Assembly: GCA_964017185.1 (NCBI GenBank)
Contig: OZ024880.1
Location: 34,872,329-34,936,328, forward strand
Length of the DNA: 64,000 nucleotides
Direction of reading: 5' to 3'
Origin: Rugalucina vietnamica
Taxonomy: Eukaryota; Mollusca; Bivalvia; Lucinida; Lucinidae
Below are positions 35,336-64,000 of the stretch, piece after piece. Below the pieces are notes generated by a model. That model did not search any database. It had not been told where the DNA came from and saw only the letters and a list, made by a program, of their open reading frames with translations. The translations under genes and the position numbers were made by a program. Numbering within the stretch: the stretch's first letter is position 1; each line of letters begins with the position of its first letter.

Positions 35336-36897
35336 TTAGTTTGAGTTTTGTCTCTTTTTTATCATTTTACGGGTCCTCGAAAATGAATTATTCCCCACAA
35401 TTGAAATTTTACAATCTCCATGACAAATATGTGATATCATGTGACGTCATATTTGCCATCGTTCAACTATTTGGCACCCTGGCGGTCCCTGTCAGGCTAT
35501 TGGGACAGTCATTACGGAAACATCTCACTTTTTACAAACTATTATATAATTCAGCTGATTTTGATTGTATTTTTGCATTAATTACACTTGTTGTCCATAA
35601 AATCATGTATTTTGAGTATTTGTTATGATCACCTCATCGATTGGATGATAACAGGTACCCACATATATGATTTTATGGATTAATATACTTAAGGAATAAA
35701 GAAACGCAACAAACACTGTGGGGTATTGTAGATTGGCTTTGTAATGCAAGCTTGTCGTCTATCCGATCTTATTACATGAAAGCAGTATCTAAACGTCAAA
35801 ATACAGCAGGTTTAGTCACTATTTCCGTTACGTATGCTTGATGGCGTGCGCATAACCTCACTGACCCACCGAGGCACACGCTAGAAAAATGATCAGTTAA
35901 AGTAAACTTTGAACCAGACACAATTTTATTGATTCCAAAACTGTTAAAATTGATTGCAGATGTATTCATTGACCTATTGGTAGCATTAGATTATGTTTGG
36001 TACGTTTAACGTCACCAACGTCAATTACAAAACAAACGCTAGGAGTCCCAATTTTACAGTACATGTGACGTCACTGTTGCTTGAAAAGCATGTCGTGTCG
36101 TCTCTCGGTTCGATAGATATCGTATAAGCTCAAAAGACCCACATTAAATAATCCAAATGACGTTAATTGCTCATTATTCATTATTGTGCACTTTTGCATA
36201 CCATGTGCCAACTTTAAAGCAAAATGGGATGGCATTCAAGTAAGCAATGACGCCAATCTTTATTGCAAATTATCAAGTCGACGTCAGATTACCAAGAATG
36301 CACAATATTTGGCATATTCACCTTCTCCCCTACGATTACGTCATAATTTGCATTTTTCATGACTTTTGACGTTTTGACGTCAATTTTGTCAATAAAATGA
36401 CGTTTTCACATTTCATCACATGCCACAAGTAGTCTGCAAGACATACCTAAAAGAGATTTTATTATAACGTCAAATATATACGTGACAGCTGAAATTTTAT
36501 GTGTTGCGTATTTTAATTCCTTCAGTATATTAAAAAGCGACAATTTCATACCTACCCCTGATTTCCCCCATTTTTACTATATGTAAGGTGCGAATCTGGG
36601 GTAGCTTTCATACGGAGATGTTTCCATGGAAAATTTGTCGCCGGTCTGACCAACCAAACCTTTTACGTCAAGGGGCTAATGTCTCTAGAGAATCGACGTT
36701 ACGGCGCTAAAGTATGTCGAAATTATGCCAACCATGACCATTTAAACATGCTAGCATCAGTGCCAGACAATCAGTGCAATTGGCAAAACTTGTGCTTTTA
36801 ACGAGAAATCGATGCTGTGTTTGCCAAGGGGCAAATTGTAGTCGTGCTCAATATTACTTTGCAGTTTTTGGTTTTAGGGGCATTGCTATATTACACT
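35336..36897. repeat. Repeat S split by a 1.1-kb insertion
   Basis: The halves 35336-35512 and 36628-36897 correspond to contiguous 21667-22060. The insertion has short inverted ends around GGAAACATCTC. Confidence 0.6.
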
Positions 36898-36899
36898 CA

Positions 36900-37600
36900 A
36901 AAAATTTCACGAAAATAAGTTCACTACAAACAAGCCCGTAACTGAAACTAACGAAATCACTATTTGTTTGATTGAAAGGGCGATCATTCGGATCTTATTT
37001 GTTTCATTTCTTCAATTCAGACTATAATGGCTCATTGATAGGACGATGATGAATGTTTTAGTTTTACTTATATGCATAATCAATAACAATTAATTTTTGA
37101 TATCCGTCTTTGTATTTTTTTTCTGATTCTTTTGATAGCAATTTACTCATCTATACGTGTATTGCAATATCAATAACATGAATTATGCTGTGGACAACGG
37201 CAAGTCAACCTTGGCATTCAGTGTCCAGTTGTTCATAACTTTGTTAGCTAAACGTCATTGTTAAGACCTCAGCACGTTAAGTTAATGTTGACTGCACGAG
37301 CAAATACACTGTTATTTTTGTCGATAAATTTGTTTCTTGCACACCAGATAGAGAAATCCAAAGTTTTACCCCATGTGAGAAATTCTTATCTCACCCTCGT
37401 TATCTCACCCCGTCGCACGCTGCGTTCAAGTGTTCTTTTTTAACATTGGTTGTATAGGACGTCACGTAATTTCGTCGCTGAGCGCAAACGTCACGATGAC
37501 GTCAAAACGTTTTAATTCAAAATGGCGCACGCCGCCATTGTAGCATTTTTCTAGGTAAATAGTATAAAATCAAGCTTTGCCGCATTACGGCGTGCAAGAA
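36900..37600. other. Unassigned sequence
   Basis: No gene recognised; several GACGTCA-like sites near 37460-37510. Confidence 0.35.
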
Positions 37601-37602
37601 AA

Positions 37603-37745
37603 AGAATCCATCATTCGTGTAAGGTATGGATAGACAAATCTGTCCCTCGGGTCATAGTTTGGCATCACTCGGCGAGCCTCGTGTTGCCAAAATGTGACCC
37701 TCGGGATAGATTTGTCTATCCATACCTGACACTCATGCAAGATTC
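37603..37745. repeat. Large hairpin
   Basis: AAGGTATGGATAGACAAATC pairs with the GATTTGTCTATCCATACC arm; inner pairs GGGTCA...TGACCC and TTGGCA...TGCCAA; outer AAGAATC...GATTCTT. Foldback MITE type. Confidence 0.75.
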
Positions 37746-37767
37746 TTATATTCTTATTACCTAATAG

Positions 37768-37771
37768 AAAG

Positions 37772-37802
<31 letters not shown>

Positions 37803-37816
37803 CTTTTCTTTTTTGG
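37768..37816. repeat. Poly(T)-rich tract
   Basis: T runs broken by single C and CTTTTC. Confidence 0.8.
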
Positions 37817-37984
37817 CATTGTATACCTTAATAACCCATTAATAGATATCATACAGCAACATTATCATTGTTTTACCCTTAAATTCGAAAAAATCCTCGG
37901 AAACCTATTTTGTTTTGGTTCAGTATATAGATATTAACAGTTTCATCCGATTTTTTTTTATGTTTTTTCCTGTCAATTTGTTTT

Positions 37985-38140
37985 CAAAACAGATTGTGGG
38001 CACACGTTAGAAACACTTCGCCGAGGCGGTTCTAGCGAGTACTCACAATTAATGTTAAGATCTAAAATAATAAAAATGTCACGCCCAGTTTCATTATATG
38101 AAAGCGGGGTTGAAGGGGGAATTCTTTTTATGGACGTGCT
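37985..38140. repeat. Palindromic AACCGCC repeat, copy
   Basis: CACTTCGCCGAGGCGGTTC palindrome and GTTTCATTATATGAAAGCGG tail. Confidence 0.6.
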
Positions 38141-38408
38141 TTTATTGTCCAAATAAATAATTTACCTCGGAATGTGTCGACTGACAAAATAAAACATAAC
38201 TAATAGATTCTATCCTAGAAATTTATTTGGATAATTTATAAAAGAAAAAAACACACATTGGAGAAAATATGTGTATGAAAAGGTTCTAAATCTTATAGAT
38301 TGTGTAGAAATGATATACAAATTGCAACTCTCAATGTTTTGCAGCACTGAAAAAAAAATGTTCTAAAATAGTATGCTTTGCGCAATAACATATTGCATGG
38401 AAATATTT

Positions 38409-38642
38409 GAGCCGCATTATGAGAAAACCAACAATGTGGTTTACGAACATGTCCAACACAAACGGAGCTGTATAAGCACAGAATATGGCTAGAAGCTATA
38501 AATGTTGGGTTTAGCAATTAAAGAAAACGTACTATCAGTGTAGCGAAAACAAAGGCGCTGATCAGCTTCGCAGTTACTGCGAAGCTGATCTGTGCCTTTG
38601 GTTTCGCATATGCAGATTCTTGATTTTCTCATGAGGCGGCTC
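38409..38642. mobile_element. GAGCCGCC MITE, copy 3
   Basis: 234 bp, inverted relative to the other copies, flanked by the 4-bp duplication ATTT. Inserted inside the 3' flank of block B. Confidence 0.88.
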
Positions 38643-39439
38643 ATTTACATGAATGTTTAAGGCTTAGTTTAAAAAAATAAAGATGTAATGATCAGGCAAA
38701 ATATTGTATTTACATACTTTTATACAACATGATTCTTATAGCCGTTACATTTAACAGAAAACAGACATGTAACGTACACGTTCAGTTAATTCCCAAGGAT
38801 GGTCACATGGGAATATGGGCGCCCGCCTAATTAGATGGGCTGCTTGTTTCACCAGGCAAAGCTTCTACGCTACAGACTGATCATCTGATTACTGATTAAC
38901 AGCTCAAGTCTGAGCCTTCCAAGGAAAACTGGTTCTTGTCAAATTATTCAATCATACATGTATAAACCTTATTGGCTTACATTGCTGATTATATAAAAAG
39001 CACATTTTGGATGTCATATTTTGGGTCAGAGTCCAATAAAATGGAGGCAACTTCCCGACATGACCATAGCTGTTGACTGGAACATAAAGCATCGATTCAA
39101 ATAAACAAGCAAACAAACAATTATTTTAAAACAAGGGTCCGTTCAAAACGTAAAACTGAACCGATACTAGACAATATTCATAAATAACAGATTTTTAGAC
39201 ACTAAATTCCATTTTAATACATCATGCAATTAAATGAAACAAAAACGTGGCATTCATTGAGGAAGAAGACAGAGGTGAATGTCACTTTGCGGAAGGTGAA
39301 CAAACCATTATGTCGACCGCAACTGAAGCCATTCATTGTTGTGTTGTAGCATGAATTCAGCATCTGCTTATGCACCAGTCATCTGTAACCATGGTCCACA
39401 AAGTCGTCCCTGGGAATCGCGGTGATATTGATTTTCATC

Positions 39440-39725
39440 AACCAAACCACTGCTAAAAGATCTGCACCGCGGGGACACTCATTTGGTAAAACCCGTGCTA
39501 ATTTTTGCCCGCAATCTGCTTTGTTGTCATTGCACTGTTGTTTTTGCAAATGTAACGCAAACCTCGGGCAGTTCCCCAATACTTGGGGATGGGGACAACT
39601 CGAAGGTTAAATCCCCGCTTTTTTCCACGGCTATCCTCCGCACTCACCAAGGGCCTGTGTCGTGGTTTCAAATGACTCGTGCATTATATTTTCATTCGGA
39701 CGACTACACTCAACAGTTACATTAA
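39440..39725. other. 3' flank block conserved with 9000-9240
   Basis: See the copy A counterpart; non-coding. Confidence 0.6.
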
Positions 39726-40223
39726 ACTTTTCCTCGGTATCGCTTCAGTCATTTGATAAATACATGCTCACATAAATACAAATAAGTTGTGGATGACTTA
39801 TTGACATAATGCACTAATTTCCATAAAAAAACTATTAAACATCATAGTTTAATCCACATTAAATATTCCACTAAAATTCAACCTGTCTGCGTTATTTGCA
39901 TCGTTTGAATAGTGCCTCGACATCAATTGACTTTAAAAGGTAACAAAAATCTTAAAAGATTGCTGTGGAATGACGCTGGTTTGTCAAACTGATAAAAACT
40001 ACAGTTTGAGGAAGGTCATTAATGCTTAAAAAGCAATAAATAAAAAGTGATAATGACAATATTTAAGTGAATAAAAATAACTGAATTGAAATAGTTGATA
40101 TTGAACAAACATTTGATAAATCTGGGCGAAAATAAGCGCCCCTGATTAGCAATAAATGAAAAATGGACATGACAATGATTTAGCAAATGAACATAGTGCA
40201 ATAAAAAACAAACAATTTGCAGT

Positions 40224-40392
40224 AACTGCACAGCTGATCAGTGCCTTTGTTTTCGCTACACGGATAGTAAAATCTCTCTTTGTCTTAAATCCGAAACTTA
40301 AAGCTTCTAGCCTGCTTCTGTGACTGTACAGCCTGGTTTTTGTCGGACCTGGCCGGAACCCAAATTGTTGGTTTTCTCACGCACAGACTCAA
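40224..40392. mobile_element. Half-length GAGCCGCC MITE
   Basis: Begins GCAGTAACTGCACAGCTGAT and ends TTTTCTCACGCACAGACTC. It sits in diverged repeats of a unit with GGGCGAAAATAAGCGCC (40119, 40384, 40484). Confidence 0.75.
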
Positions 40393-40574
40393 ATGTTGGC
40401 GAAAATAAGCGCCTCGTAAGGTAATAAAGTAGAAGTGAAAATGACAATGAATAAGCAAGTTAACATAATGCAGTTGAAATATCTGGGCGAAAATAATCGC
40501 CTATATGAAACGTGAAAGAAATGACAACATACAAGCGAATGAACATAATAAATTCAAAATAATTGCAATTGAAA

Positions 40575-41165
40575 AAGGTACAAGTAGGCAAAGATCAGGA
40601 AAAGGCGCAATCAGAAAGAGATTCCCACTCCAAAAACCGAGGTGGGAAAAAACCAAACTAACAATCAGGCACTTATACCATGAAACATATCGTAAGCCGA
40701 ATGAACAGCTATTTTTCCAATAGGTGGCCACTCAGTTACCTTAACTTAATTAAAAATCTGAAAACATACATAAGGCGCCAACAGCACAAAAACAAATTAA
40801 ACACCAAGACATAAAACAAAAAGAACCACCACAGAAGTATCGCCTTGGAACGATCAGTAACACAAAGTTACTGGCGGGCTTAAGCCGGTTTTACAGGATC
40901 CTAACCTCGCCCTCAGCTTCTGCAGTGGTTCATAACATTTAGTAAGTTCTTCGGTCCTCGTGGTGAATCTCTAACTAGTCAATGAATCATCAAGAACAAA
41001 CAAATAAATCATGATAAACATCCTGATGAATCAAAAACAAGGACTCACAGATTGAGTAAGCAGTCCGACGATGGAGATCCCTGGGCGCCGAATAACCTAC
41101 TAACTCCGGAGCAAAAGAAAAACACCAGTTGAACCCCGTTGGGCCAAGCAACAGACTGTCTGAAT
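40575..41165 (+). repeat. GGTGGGAAAAAA long repeat, copy 7 (reference copy)
   Basis: The most complete copy, from GGTACAAGTAGGCAAAGATC to AGTTGAACCCCGTTGGGCC. Its AGTATCGCCTTGGAACGATC is the empty version of the 47219 target site. Confidence 0.75.
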
Positions 41166-41639
41166 AATCTGGGTGAAAAGTGCCAAATAGGCAATCAAGA
41201 TAATGCTATTGACTGAACATATGTGGTTTTAATTTAACAAACCTGTGTGAAAAAGGTAAAGTAACTAAACAGTCCGAATATAAACGCTCCTAATATAAAC
41301 ACCGCTTTATAAGTAAAAACAGAAAAAAAAAACTGCTGGCGGCTTTACCAAAATACAGACACACTGAGGTGGGAAAAAAGAGATGATGAAATTTATATTA
41401 AAAGATAACAGGTACATTTTAAAATATACTTTTTAAATTCCAAGATTCTGCCAACAAAGACATATATTACGTGTTATTTTGCGATTCTTAACATATGAGT
41501 GGTTCATATCACCATATATAAAGTATAATGTTGTAATGGATTAAAACATAAAACAGTAAACATAGGCATTCTAAATAGCCCAGAGTCATATTTTTATGAT
41601 ACATAAAATCACTTATATATGAAAAGTTATGCCGAAAAC

Positions 41640-41960
41640 CATGAAAGCAAAAGTAGGCATTGATCAGGAAATGGCACAACCAGAAAGAAATTCCCACCCC
41701 AAAAACCGAGGTGGGAAAAACTAAATTAACAATCAAGTAGTACTACTTAAACTAAGAAAACATAGTGTAAGCCATTTTTCCAATAGGTGGCCACTCAGTT
41801 ATCCAAACTTTACTAAAATATGAAAACATACATAAGGTGCTAACAGCACAAACTAACAAAAACATCAGTTGGACCCCGGTGGTCCAAGCAACAGACAAGA
41901 AGCTCCGGCCCCAACCAACTAAAATGAATAGCTTTAAGTCGGGGCCATCATAGAGTCTGA
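41640..41960 (+). repeat. GGTGGGAAAAAA long repeat, copy 8 (internally deleted)
   Basis: Both ends present; the TATCGCC part is missing. Confidence 0.65.
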
Positions 41961-42244
41961 CGCCCGACCCACCAGCGTGCAATTAAAGAAGGCGGCATAG
42001 TTATCAACCGTGATTGGGTTAAAAACTAAGCATGCAGACTGTCGCATAACATTCAAGTTATAACCTATACGTCTGTAACGTGTTATGATTTTTCTGAACT
42101 GAAAAGAAAAATCATTACTTCCTATAAGTTTCTTAAATTTGTAAACCAAGTCACCATAAAATTCTGGTTCCGAAATCTCTTTCGAAGCTGAGACTGTTAA
42201 GAGAATCCATGAAATTTCTTTCGAAATCTCTTTCTAAACAGTTA

Positions 42245-42425
42245 AGAATTAAAGGTACAAGAAGGCGACGATCAGGAAAATGCGCAATCAGAAAAATATT
42301 CCCATTCCAAAAACCGAGGTGGGAAAAAAACTGTATTAACAACCAGGTTCTGATACCGTGAAAACATATCGTAAGCCGAATAAACAGTTATTTTTTCAAT
42401 TGGTGGCCACTCAGTTACCTAAGCA
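42245..42425 (+). repeat. GGTGGGAAAAAA long repeat, copy 9 (left part only)
   Basis: AAGGCGACGATCAGGAAAAT to GTGGCCACTCAGTTACC. Confidence 0.65.
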
Positions 42426-42429
42426 AAAC

Positions 42430-43334
42430 CTTTTTTTCTTCTTCAAAACAAAGCTTGAATTGCATAAAGAATAAACCAAAATTTTCCGCATTGTCTAGAG
42501 TTGTCCTACTTCATTGTCAGGGTTTTAAGGAAACACTGACATGCGTGAATTATCCTGTTATTCGCAGATTTTCAAAACATTTTAACAATTTTTACATTTT
42601 CTTTCACAAGATGTATTAATTTGTTTTATCGGGCCTGATTCTTTCTGTATTATTTTTTCTGCAATCAGTAATGTTGATGAGTTTTATAATGATAAAAAAG
42701 CAAACAGCTAGACAGATAAAAAGCTAGGGAACAAAGCGTTAACTATGAGCCATTCGTTTTGAGACGATAGTTTAGTTCCGGAAAACAATATCTGCGCATG
42801 CATAAGCTCAAAAGTGATCACATGCTGATCTAGTAAATATGGTGGCAGAGTATTTCAATAGGTTGATAAAATGGGCAAAGATGTTCAAACATCAAAACAA
42901 CAAGAATTGGACCAAAAAAGTCAAACTTATTGATGGTACGACGATTAATCAGTGTACCAGGCAATATTATTCCGGTGAAACCAAAACACTTAGGTTGGAT
43001 TGAACCATGGTCTGGGAATGGCGTCACTATAGAAAGACTAGATTGAATTTAATCTGTGTTTAAGGGAACCATAGAAAATCTGTTTTTCTGGTCGAAGTCG
43101 CTTTTTCGATGTTTAATCTAAACTGGTACCCCGTTATCACTAAACGTGACAATTGACGTAGGAAACTGCTTCATTGATGTTCATTGGCTTATTCAAAAAA
43201 TGATAATACAAACAAGCCTAGCGTAATTTCAAATACATTCATAAAGCATGTGTCACTGTGTTATGAGGTCTATGTTATATGCCATGATGCAATGCTTGTG
43301 TATTCGGTCGGCACATTCTGTAAAGCACGAAGCT
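42430..43334. other. 3' flank of copy B, unassigned
   Basis: No gene or repeat recognised; contains the copy B 3' UTR on the minus strand. Confidence 0.4.
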
Positions 43335-60215
<16,881 letters not shown>

Positions 60216-60286
60216 TCTTTATCAATTCTGGAATATCATCATTTCAAAGGACCCTTTGGGAGCATTATTTTACTGACTATGAAATA

Positions 60287-61384
60287 CATCCCCTTTCACT
60301 CGAGTTTGCCGTTTGAGCATTTGCATTACACAAGATGACCATGTATGCTGAAGATCGGAGTTTCTATCTATTGATACTGCGTCACTCTCATTACTGAGTT
60401 TCGTCTCATGTTGTCCACAGAGACATCTGGATTGATTAATTTGCTGATTTGAAAGACAGTATCAAACTAAATGACTTTTGCAGTAAAGGGGTCAAGGTAC
60501 CTAAATCATATATCGTAGCTCATAAAAGTCCGTAATAACATTGACAAATACGAGATATGTAGTCATACAGGCATGGGACCCCAAAACAGGAGGTGTGATC
60601 AGGTGTTCATGAAAGGTGAGTATCACCTGCCCATTATAATGCACCCGCCATGTTCATATAACTGAATATAAAGCCGAGAAAATAAATATTCGGTAAGAAA
60701 CGAATGTCCTGTAATTGAAAGCCGTATTATTTATTGGCAATTTGCATCAGGTCAGTCACAAGTTTAAACGCGGCCACATTATAGGGATCAACAGGATCAT
60801 GATGTCTCCCATAGAACATTTTAAGAGTTGACACAAGCTTCGCCCTGCAATATCCCTGTGACAACAATTTGCTAGTGAGTAACTTCCCCCTATCAACAAA
60901 GTCTTCGTAGTTATAGCAGGCTCTAGCATAGCGAACTAGCTGAGAGACATATACTCCGTAAGCAGGTGCTGATGGGATATTGCTACTCATAAATTTAAAT
61001 TAAATTGTTGTGCAAGGAGTTAAGAGACCTTGTATAAAAACGGCAAACGCGGGTAAATGTTTTCTCTTACCATGTGGAATTTAGGCCATGTAGATACCGA
61101 TATGTAACTGCTAAAACTGATAAATTTCTGCTTTTTACCCTATCCTATTTCAAATGTGTGTTCATAAAATGCATTGTATATGTTGTGCAAAGAATTTGAA
61201 ATAATAATGTGTTATAACCAAACAATTACAATGCGTTTATCAGAAGAGGTGACATCATTACCTAAAAATACACCTTACATCTGGGACACTGTCTCAGTTT
61301 TAAAATAAAATAAAAAGTTACCCGATTTACACTAAATTTGATTGACCTAAGTGATTAAACGGAAAAGTCGAGTGAAAGGGGCTG
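60287..61384. mobile_element. TA-flanked TIR element carrying a retroelement ORF fragment
   Basis: Inverted ends CATCCCCTTTCACTCGAGTT and CAGCCCCTTTCACTCGACTT with TA on each side. Copy A has the uninterrupted TGGAATATTTCCAAAATTAA near 19660. It contains 60727-60990. Confidence 0.75.
60727..60990 (-). pseudogene. C-terminal fragment of a retroelement reverse transcriptase ORF
   Basis: 87 codons: SSNIPSAPAYGVYVSQLVRY, ARACYNYEDF, LLTSKLLSQGY, KMFYGRHHDPVDPY. I recognise this as the C-terminal segment of a reverse transcriptase ORF repeated in lancelet and bivalve genomes (pattern NIP.SPAYGVYISQL.RY.RAC). It starts abruptly with no RT domain and lies inside a DNA transposon, so it is a relic or captured piece. 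Confidence 0.65.
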
Positions 61385-61501
61385 TATTTCCAAAATTAAA
61401 CGTACAAACGAAAGCGCCTGTTGGTGCGAAAACGTCATGATTGTCTCTGGAATTTAGTAATATCAAAAAGGTGTTAGATCCAATTGTATTTTATTCTCGA
61501 A

Positions 61502-62405
61502 TATTTATATTTTTACTACAATCGCCCTAGATGAAAGTATCTTTCTTGATTTCCCAATAAAAAACATTAAGTCACGTGATCTAGAGGTCACGCCTATTGG
61601 CAGGGCGACGCCAAAGCCAGCCAGTGACGCTGTTTGTTTACTCTTGTTGGCGTGACGTCTGTCGCGTATCGTCATGACGTTAATTGCGAAAATTTGACGT
61701 TTTGGTTGTTCCAAAATTACTTCAAGTCGGATTAAATGTCATATAACATTAAAATGAGCAATTAAAATCTGATACTTCATTGATAATATAAAATTTAAAT
61801 ATAAGTATTGAAATTCAGATTTAAGCTTTTGTTTTAATATCTCCGAGAAGCCATTCGGGTTTCACAGACATTAAAACAGCCTGATGTTTCTCATCATCCA
61901 GTGAAAGCTAAAATATGAATTTCAATCCTTAATATTTACATTTTTATTGCAATCGCCCTAGATGAAAGTATCTTTCTTGATGTTCTTCATTTCCCAATGA
62001 AAAACATTAAGTCACGTGATCTAGAGACCACGCCTATGGGTAGGGCGACGTCAAAACCCATCCAGTGACGTTGTTTGTTTACTCTTGTTGTGGTGACGTT
62101 GGTCGCATATCGCCATGACGTTAGGCGCGAAAAATTGACGTTTTGGCTGTTCCAAAATTACGTTAAGTCGGATTTAATGTCAAATGTCATGAAAATGAGC
62201 GGTGATATGCTCAATTAAAAATCTGATACTTGATTGATAATATAAAATGTAAATATAAGTATTGAAATTCAGATTTTAGCTTTCACTGGATGATGAAAAA
62301 CATTAGCTGTTTTAATGTCTCCGAGAAGCCCTTCGGGCTTCACAGACATTAAAACAGCCTAATGTTTTTCATCATCCAGTGAAAGCTAAAATCTGAATTT
62401 CAATC
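61502..62405. repeat. Two 0.44-kb tandem units ending in a large hairpin (insertion in block B)
   Basis: Units start ATATTTATATTTTTACTACA (61502) and ATATTTACATTTTTATTGCA (61933). Each has GTCACGTGATCTAGAG and several TGACGT sites. Absent from copy A, where TTTCACTCTCGAGACTACCAG is continuous. Confidence 0.75.
62261..62404. repeat. 144-bp hairpin
   Basis: The arms pair almost perfectly from ATTGAAATTCAGATTTTAGC on the left to its complement ending TTTCAAT on the right. The tip is GAAGCCC-TTC-GGGCTTC, with one small bulge (TCCGA against ACA). Confidence 0.9.
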
Positions 62406-62487
62406 CTTAATTAAGAGTACCAGTGGAGACCGGTAATGTTACGAATATTGGAAGTGTCGGACAGTATGCTGATGAGAATATACAGTA

Positions 62488-63069
62488 CAGGGTGTCCCAA
62501 AAATCGTGTCCGCTACAAATCTATGTTTAATATCTATTTCATTTCTACAGATAACTCAATCAAATTTAGCAGGAGTATGCTTCAAAACAATGTCTTTAGA
62601 TATATATATTTATTGCAGTTATGTTCTACATCTAATATCCGAAATGACCACCATTATTGTAAATATCCTCTTGTGGATTTAAGAAAAATTTATATGACAC
62701 ATTTGATGGTTGTTCACTCCCCAGTTTGAAATAAAAAATCCATTTTCACCACATTTTGTCCATTTTTAAGAAACTCTTTTGATTTTCTGCTTATTATTGT
62801 TACTTCCTCCTCTGATTAACATTTTTAAGGGAGAATGAAGGCTTGAGATTGCTTGGATATTGCATTTTGTCACGGTTTTCTATTTCCAAGTTGCAGCAGA
62901 TAACAGGAAGTGACATCACTGATTCGTTATGATGTCACTTGCTAATGAAGCACCATCTAGCAAAATGGGTGTCAGATTAAGAATCAATTATAATAGCACT
63001 ACCACTCTGTAAAATATCTTGCCTATATTTGATTTATTTAAAAAGCTAGGCACTTTTTGTAGCGGCTAC

Positions 63070-63116
<47 letters not shown>

Positions 63117-63127
63117 CGGACACCCTG
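62488..63127. mobile_element. Mariner-type MITE with a poly(T) expansion
   Basis: TA-flanked; ends CAGGGTGTCCCAAAAATCG and CAGGGTGTCCG, with a second matching block CGCTACAAA/TTTGTAGCG. A run of about 46 T (63071-63116) sits inside the right end. Copy A lacks it. Confidence 0.85.
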
Positions 63128-63354
63128 TAGGTAATACATTTTTTATGTTTTAGCGGTTTTTGGAAATTGCTAAACGCACAAGACGAATTCTAAAGAAGTT
63201 TATGAAGAGAATAGTGTCATAAATGAATTACATATTTTATTGTAATGATAATAAACTAGGCGCTACATAACTGAAAACATGTTAAAGCTACGGATAAAAA
63301 GAATTAATAGAAACATAACTGTCAGAAAACTACAAGAAGAACATTTTAACGTAC

Positions 63355-63470
63355 CTTTCTATTTCTTTCTCATTTAAATGTAGATGTTACATAAATAGTC
63401 GGATATTCGACAGTTAAACTAGTAAGAAATTATTGTGGTACTTCCTGACACATTGAAGTGATCCGGGATT
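63355..63470 (-). other. Candidate 5' non-coding exon, copy B
   Basis: Counterpart of 22741-22860. Conserved blocks include CAACTGTCGAATATCC-like and GTGTCAGGAAGTACCACAAT sequences and the splice donor. Non-coding by comparison, because the only shared ATG is followed by different codons. Confidence 0.4.
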
Positions 63471-63644
63471 ACATCATTTAAACTGATATACAGATATACA
63501 TAATTATTATTTAAAAGGTGGCGTTTGGAAAAAAGCTTCCCCTGGGGCCATTAGTATCTCTCTTATCTGGCATTTATGTTGTTATTTCCCATTTCAATAA
63601 GGTGCGATTTTAATCGTAGTTAACTCATAGTTTCTTGTGCATTG

Positions 63645-63728
63645 TTTGCCTTCGCATTCGGCTACCTGGCTGGGTGAACTGGTCGGTAGTAAACAGGCTT
63701 TCTATGCATATGGCCTAGTCGGAAACAT
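63645..63728. repeat. Single copy of the 85-bp unit
   Basis: Counterpart of the tandem pair at 26881-27049. Confidence 0.8.
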
Positions 63729-63814
63729 GTCTCCTTAGAAATACTCCTTGGGGATTAATTTGAATTTCAAGAACGCTATATATCATTACGAAACAACATG
63801 TAATATACAGATAA

Positions 63815-64000
63815 AATTAAATCTGAGATCCTTTAAGAGCAGTGAACATATTAATGAGAAAGGGGATGGGCCATACCGCGGTTTCGACTATTAAAGTCTC
63901 GTCAGTGACCCTTTAGAATTTGGCAACATGGAGCCAAAGAGAATAACTGAAATTTCGCAACTTTTAACAGGGTAGTCGATACAAAGACTAGTATTATCTA
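63815..64000 (+). repeat. GAGATCC repeat, cut by window end
   Basis: GAGATCCTTTAAGAGCAGTG and CATACCGCGGTTTCGACTA. Confidence 0.7.

Noticed and set aside
62436..62729. 97-codon open frame
   Set aside because: Runs across the border of a mariner-type MITE; chance frame.

Overview
This window looks like genomic DNA from a mollusc, most likely a bivalve. The base composition is AT-rich, genes are split by long introns, and transposon remnants are dense. Telomere-type TTAGGG motifs occur, and several repeats (a CCCCCCGCAAAACG hairpin element, a GCTCACC...GGTGAGC element with GGACGG microsatellite, a tRNA-derived SINE) are of kinds I associate with bivalves. The taxon is an inference from content only.

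The only host genes I can support are two tandem paralogs on the minus strand: copy A (9892-19589) and copy B (43335-60215). Each has six coding exons. I joined them by hand; every junction keeps the reading frame with GT..AG borders. Exon lengths match exactly (199, 78, 174, 833, 68 or 71, 1249 nt), giving intact proteins of 866 and 867 residues. The protein has an N-terminal SH3 domain, a proline-rich/YxN segment, a basic linker, a six-pass DC-STAMP-type membrane region and a C-terminal eight-cysteine RING. This is the DCST1/DCST2 - SPE-42/SPE-49 - Sneaky family of sperm membrane proteins needed for gamete fusion, with an SH3 domain that I do not know from the family. The most variable stretch between the twins is the segment after TM3; the TM1-TM3 stretch and the RING are almost unchanged.

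The twins sit in a segmental duplication. About 7.1-28 kb (block A) is homologous to about 38.1-64 kb (block B), including 3' flanks, introns and a probable 5' non-coding exon. Each block therefore shows the other's pre-insertion sites. Insertions in A only include a 1.0-kb TIR element (13930-14949), a 2.0-kb TA-flanked TIR element (15519-17548), a three-monomer tandem repeat element (about 19835-21546) and a 2.7-kb element with an 11-bp target duplication (24138-26857). Insertions in B only include a 6.0-kb element (47227-53226), a 2.0-kb TIR element (53842-55850) with a nested MITE, a 5'-truncated LINE with an intact reverse transcriptase ORF (56121-59293), a TA-flanked element carrying a retroelement ORF fragment (60287-61384), a 0.9-kb insertion ending in a large hairpin (61502-62405) and a mariner-type MITE (62488-63127).

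The most unusual non-genic object is the 6.0-kb element in intron 2 of copy B. It has terminal inverted repeats and a perfect 8-bp target duplication (GTATCGCC) inside an otherwise known repeat. Its interior is mostly arrays of the octamers GTCGACTT/GTCGACCT in both orientations, TTAGGG-type telomeric repeats in one orientation, and a (TA)n tract. Several other elements in the window share a related design: inverted ends followed by long arrays of a short CpG-containing motif, with a different motif in each.

The rest (1-7 kb and 28-38 kb) is repeat-rich intergenic DNA with no supported host gene. Six high-copy repeat families are mapped (a 235-bp MITE with 4-bp target duplications, a long GGTGGGAAAAAA repeat, a palindromic AACCGCC repeat, a GAGATCC repeat, tRNA-related SINE material and LINE 3' ends).
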